From M30B66 sp040882555 (lineage in GTDB: Bacteria; Bacteroidota; Bacteroidia; M30B66): a stretch of DNA of 16,909 bases. Both the position numbers and the translations under genes were made by a program. Where the stretch lies: contig JBBEBC010000123.1 of NCBI GenBank assembly GCA_040882555.1, forward strand, positions 1-16,909. The letters run 5' to 3'. Positions 15,617-16,909 of this stretch are shown here, piece after piece; within the stretch, counting starts at the first letter, position 1; every line of letters begins with the position of its first letter. The notes beneath the pieces are model-generated. The model was given only the letters and a program-made list of their open reading frames with translations, ran no database searches and was not told the DNA's origin.

Positions 15617-16186
15617 ATGCAAAATGATAAAGTTATTCTTGGTATTGATCCGGGAACAAACATAATGGGTTACGGACTTATCCACATTCGTGGGAAGCAA
15701 ATTAGTCTTCTGAAGCTTGGTGTTCTGAGCATGAATAAGGTTGATAATCATGGCATGAAGCTGAAGATGATTTTCGATTGCATTACAGCATTAATCGATG
15801 AATTCCATCCAGACGAAGTCGCCGCTGAAGCTCCTTTTTTTGGTAAGAATGTTCAAAGTATGCTTAAACTTGGAAGAGCTCAAGGAGTTGCTATGGTGGC
15901 AGCGCTGAATAAAAATCTACCTGTTTTTGAATATTCTCCCAGAACAATAAAACAGAGTATTACGGGAAAAGGTGCTGCTTCCAAAGAACAGGTTTCAGAA
16001 ATGATTCAAAGAATACTGAAAATCTCCCCAGATCAACTTCCAAAAGAGCTAGATGCGTCAGACGGACTCGCTGCGGCACTTTGCCATTATTTTCAAAAGA
16101 CAACTGAAAGTATGCCTGTTAAAACGAAGAAGTCAGGAAGTTGGGCAGCTTTCGCTTTGAATAATCCAGAGCGGTTAAAGCCTTAA
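15617..16186 (+). CDS. ruvC: Holliday junction resolvase RuvC
   Basis: RuvC is the dimeric endonuclease that cuts Holliday junctions in concert with RuvAB. The 189-residue protein shows all four acidic active-site residues of the RNase H-like fold: Asp11 in ILGIDPGTNIMGYG, Glu71 in VAAEAPFFGKN, and Asp146 and Asp149 in LDASDGLAAALCHYF. The DNA-binding segment YSPRTIKQSITGKGAASKEQV is typical. A short C-terminal extension after residue 165 (KTKKSGSWAAFALNNPERLKP) is seen in Bacteroidota members. ruvA and ruvB are not adjacent. ATG 15617 is the only sensible start; no Shine-Dalgarno precedes it and the -7 element lies just upstream. Its stop codon overlaps that of the convergent HIT gene within TTAA (16183-16186). 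Confidence 0.96.
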   Translation: MQNDKVILGIDPGTNIMGYGLIHIRGKQISLLKLGVLSMNKVDNHGMKLKMIFDCITALIDEFHPDEVAAEAPFFGKNVQSMLKLGRAQGVAMVAALNKNLPVFEYSPRTIKQSITGKGAASKEQVSEMIQRILKISPDQLPKELDASDGLAAALCHYFQKTTESMPVKTKKSGSWAAFALNNPERLKP

Positions 16187-16569
16187 GAAAGAATTCTTTT
16201 CTGAATAGCTTCAAGCTCTTCTTTACTTGGTTTCATTTTAGTTCTTGAAAAGTTAATGTCATCCACATGATTAAGTGGTACTAAGTGAATGTGTGCGTGC
16301 GGAACTTCTAAGCCGATTACTGCAATGCCAATTCGTTTGCAGGGGATAGACTTCCTTAGCTTAGATTCAACCTGCTTTGCAAATTTGAATAGCTGAGCAT
16401 AAGTATCTGCATCTAAATCAAAGATATTGTCTACCTCAATTTTTGGAACCACAAGAGTATGCCCTTCAACCAAGGGAAAAACATCCAAAAATGCGTAAAA
16501 ATTCTCATCCTCTAGAATTTTATAAGAAGGTATTTCCCCTTTTATGATTTTGCTAAAAATAGAAGCCAT
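16183..16569 (-). CDS. HIT family (HINT-like) nucleotide-binding protein
   Basis: A 128-residue histidine-triad protein of the HINT/Hit branch, whose members hydrolyse nucleoside phosphoramidates or bind nucleotides. The triad HAHIH (His91, His93, His95) lies in VPHAHIHLVPL; the N-terminal IFSKIIKGEIPSYKILED and GHTLVVPK segments are family hallmarks. It follows the greA stop by two bases on the same strand, an arrangement often conserved in Bacteroidota, so it is cotranscribed with greA. The cellular substrate is unknown. Its last codons hold the palindrome AAAGAATTCTTT (16188-16199), with no clear terminator for either convergent gene. Confidence 0.95.
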   Translation of the reverse strand: MASIFSKIIKGEIPSYKILEDENFYAFLDVFPLVEGHTLVVPKIEVDNIFDLDADTYAQLFKFAKQVESKLRKSIPCKRIGIAVIGLEVPHAHIHLVPLNHVDDINFSRTKMKPSKEELEAIQKRILS

Positions 16570-16571
16570 AC

Positions 16572-16909
16572 TTACCTACTAATCTCAATAACTTCAAGTT
16601 TTACTTGGCCATTAGGAACTGTAGCTTCTACTACTTCACCAACTTTTTTACCAAGTAAAGCTTTTGCTACAGGAGAGCTTACTGAAATCTTACCCGATTT
16701 TAAATCGGCTTCGTTCTCTGCAACTAATGTATAAGTCATTGTAGCATTGTTAGCCAAGTTCTTAATCTTCACTTTAGATAAGATTAGAACTTTAGAATTA
16801 TCCAGCTTCGACTCATCAATTACTCGAGCATTAGCTAGGATATTTTCCATTTTATTGATTTTCAATTCAAGTAAGCCTTGGGCTTCTTTGGCAGCATCAT
16901 ATTCTGCAT
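16572..16909 (-). CDS. greA: Transcription elongation factor GreA, N-terminus cut by window edge
   Basis: GreA binds the RNA polymerase secondary channel and stimulates cleavage of backtracked transcripts. The frame stays open to the window edge, so the real start lies outside; an internal Met at 16865 is not the start, because the codons before it continue as AEYDAAKEAQGLLELKINKM, matching the end of the conserved ENAEYDAAKE motif at the tip of the coiled coil. About 112 residues are visible: the second coiled-coil helix to ARVIDESKLD, then the FKBP-like C-terminal domain (TMTYTLVAENEAD, GKISVSSPVAKALLGKKVGEVVE in sequence, ending VKLEVIEISR). The HIT gene follows after two bases. Confidence 0.95.
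   Translation of the reverse strand, partial: AEYDAAKEAQGLLELKINKMENILANARVIDESKLDNSKVLILSKVKIKNLANNATMTYTLVAENEADLKSGKISVSSPVAKALLGKKVGEVVEATVPNGQVKLEVIEISR

Noticed and set aside
15433..15663. Minus-strand 76-residue reading frame overlapping the GT2 and ruvC genes
   Set aside because: It overlaps two well-supported genes, resembles no family I know and is Cys/Arg-rich in the way of shadow frames.
16865..16909. GreA as a complete 97-residue protein starting at 16865
   Set aside because: Codons upstream to the window edge continue the conserved GreA sequence AEYDAAKEAQ, so the gene is partial and the Met is internal.

Overview
The window looks like a chromosomal core region of a member of the Bacteroidota, probably a Flavobacteriales-like marine lineage; the phylum is more secure than the order. 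The evidence is AT-rich DNA, near absence of Shine-Dalgarno sequences, several matches to the Bacteroidota -7 promoter element TAnnTTTG, a fused E1 alpha/beta 2-oxoacid dehydrogenase, a short MurQ, a PadR-PspC pair, and a greA-HIT pair. No mobile element, CRISPR array, rRNA or tRNA was seen.

Layout. Left edge (minus): a secreted M43-type zinc metalloprotease that runs off the window. 1435-3004 (plus): a TerC-family membrane protein and a secreted DUF4197 protein, closed by a strong hairpin terminator. That hairpin lies inside the 3' end of the convergent SanA/ElyC-like gene (minus). 3820-7629 (plus): a tight apparent operon of fused E1 alpha/beta dehydrogenase, murQ and an acidic conserved-looking protein of unknown function, converging on a NUDIX hydrolase (minus). 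8095-8639: a 545-base gene-free stretch with several short palindromes. 8640-10605: a PadR regulator and a PspC-domain membrane protein, with candidate operators at the PadR promoter. 10758-13012: recG, interrupted by a 100-N assembly gap flanked by an exact 55-base duplication; collapsing it restores an intact 699-residue RecG. 13013-15572 (minus): an ALDH resembling 2-aminomuconate semialdehyde dehydrogenase and a membrane GT2 glycosyltransferase. 15617-16186 (plus): ruvC. 16183-16909 (minus): a HIT-family protein and a greA truncated by the window edge.

Genes act in ordinary housekeeping: recombination and repair (RecG, RuvC), transcript cleavage (GreA), branched-chain or other 2-oxoacid oxidation (E1), cell-wall recycling (MurQ), envelope functions (SanA-like, TerC, PspC, GT2) and secretion (M43, DUF4197).

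I found no convincing new multigene system. The most interesting signals are regulatory and architectural: -7 promoter elements directly abutting start codons (possible leaderless mRNAs), a terminator inside a coding sequence, PadR operator-like repeats, an 18-base perfect palindrome at the end of the unknown gene, and very tight convergent gene ends.
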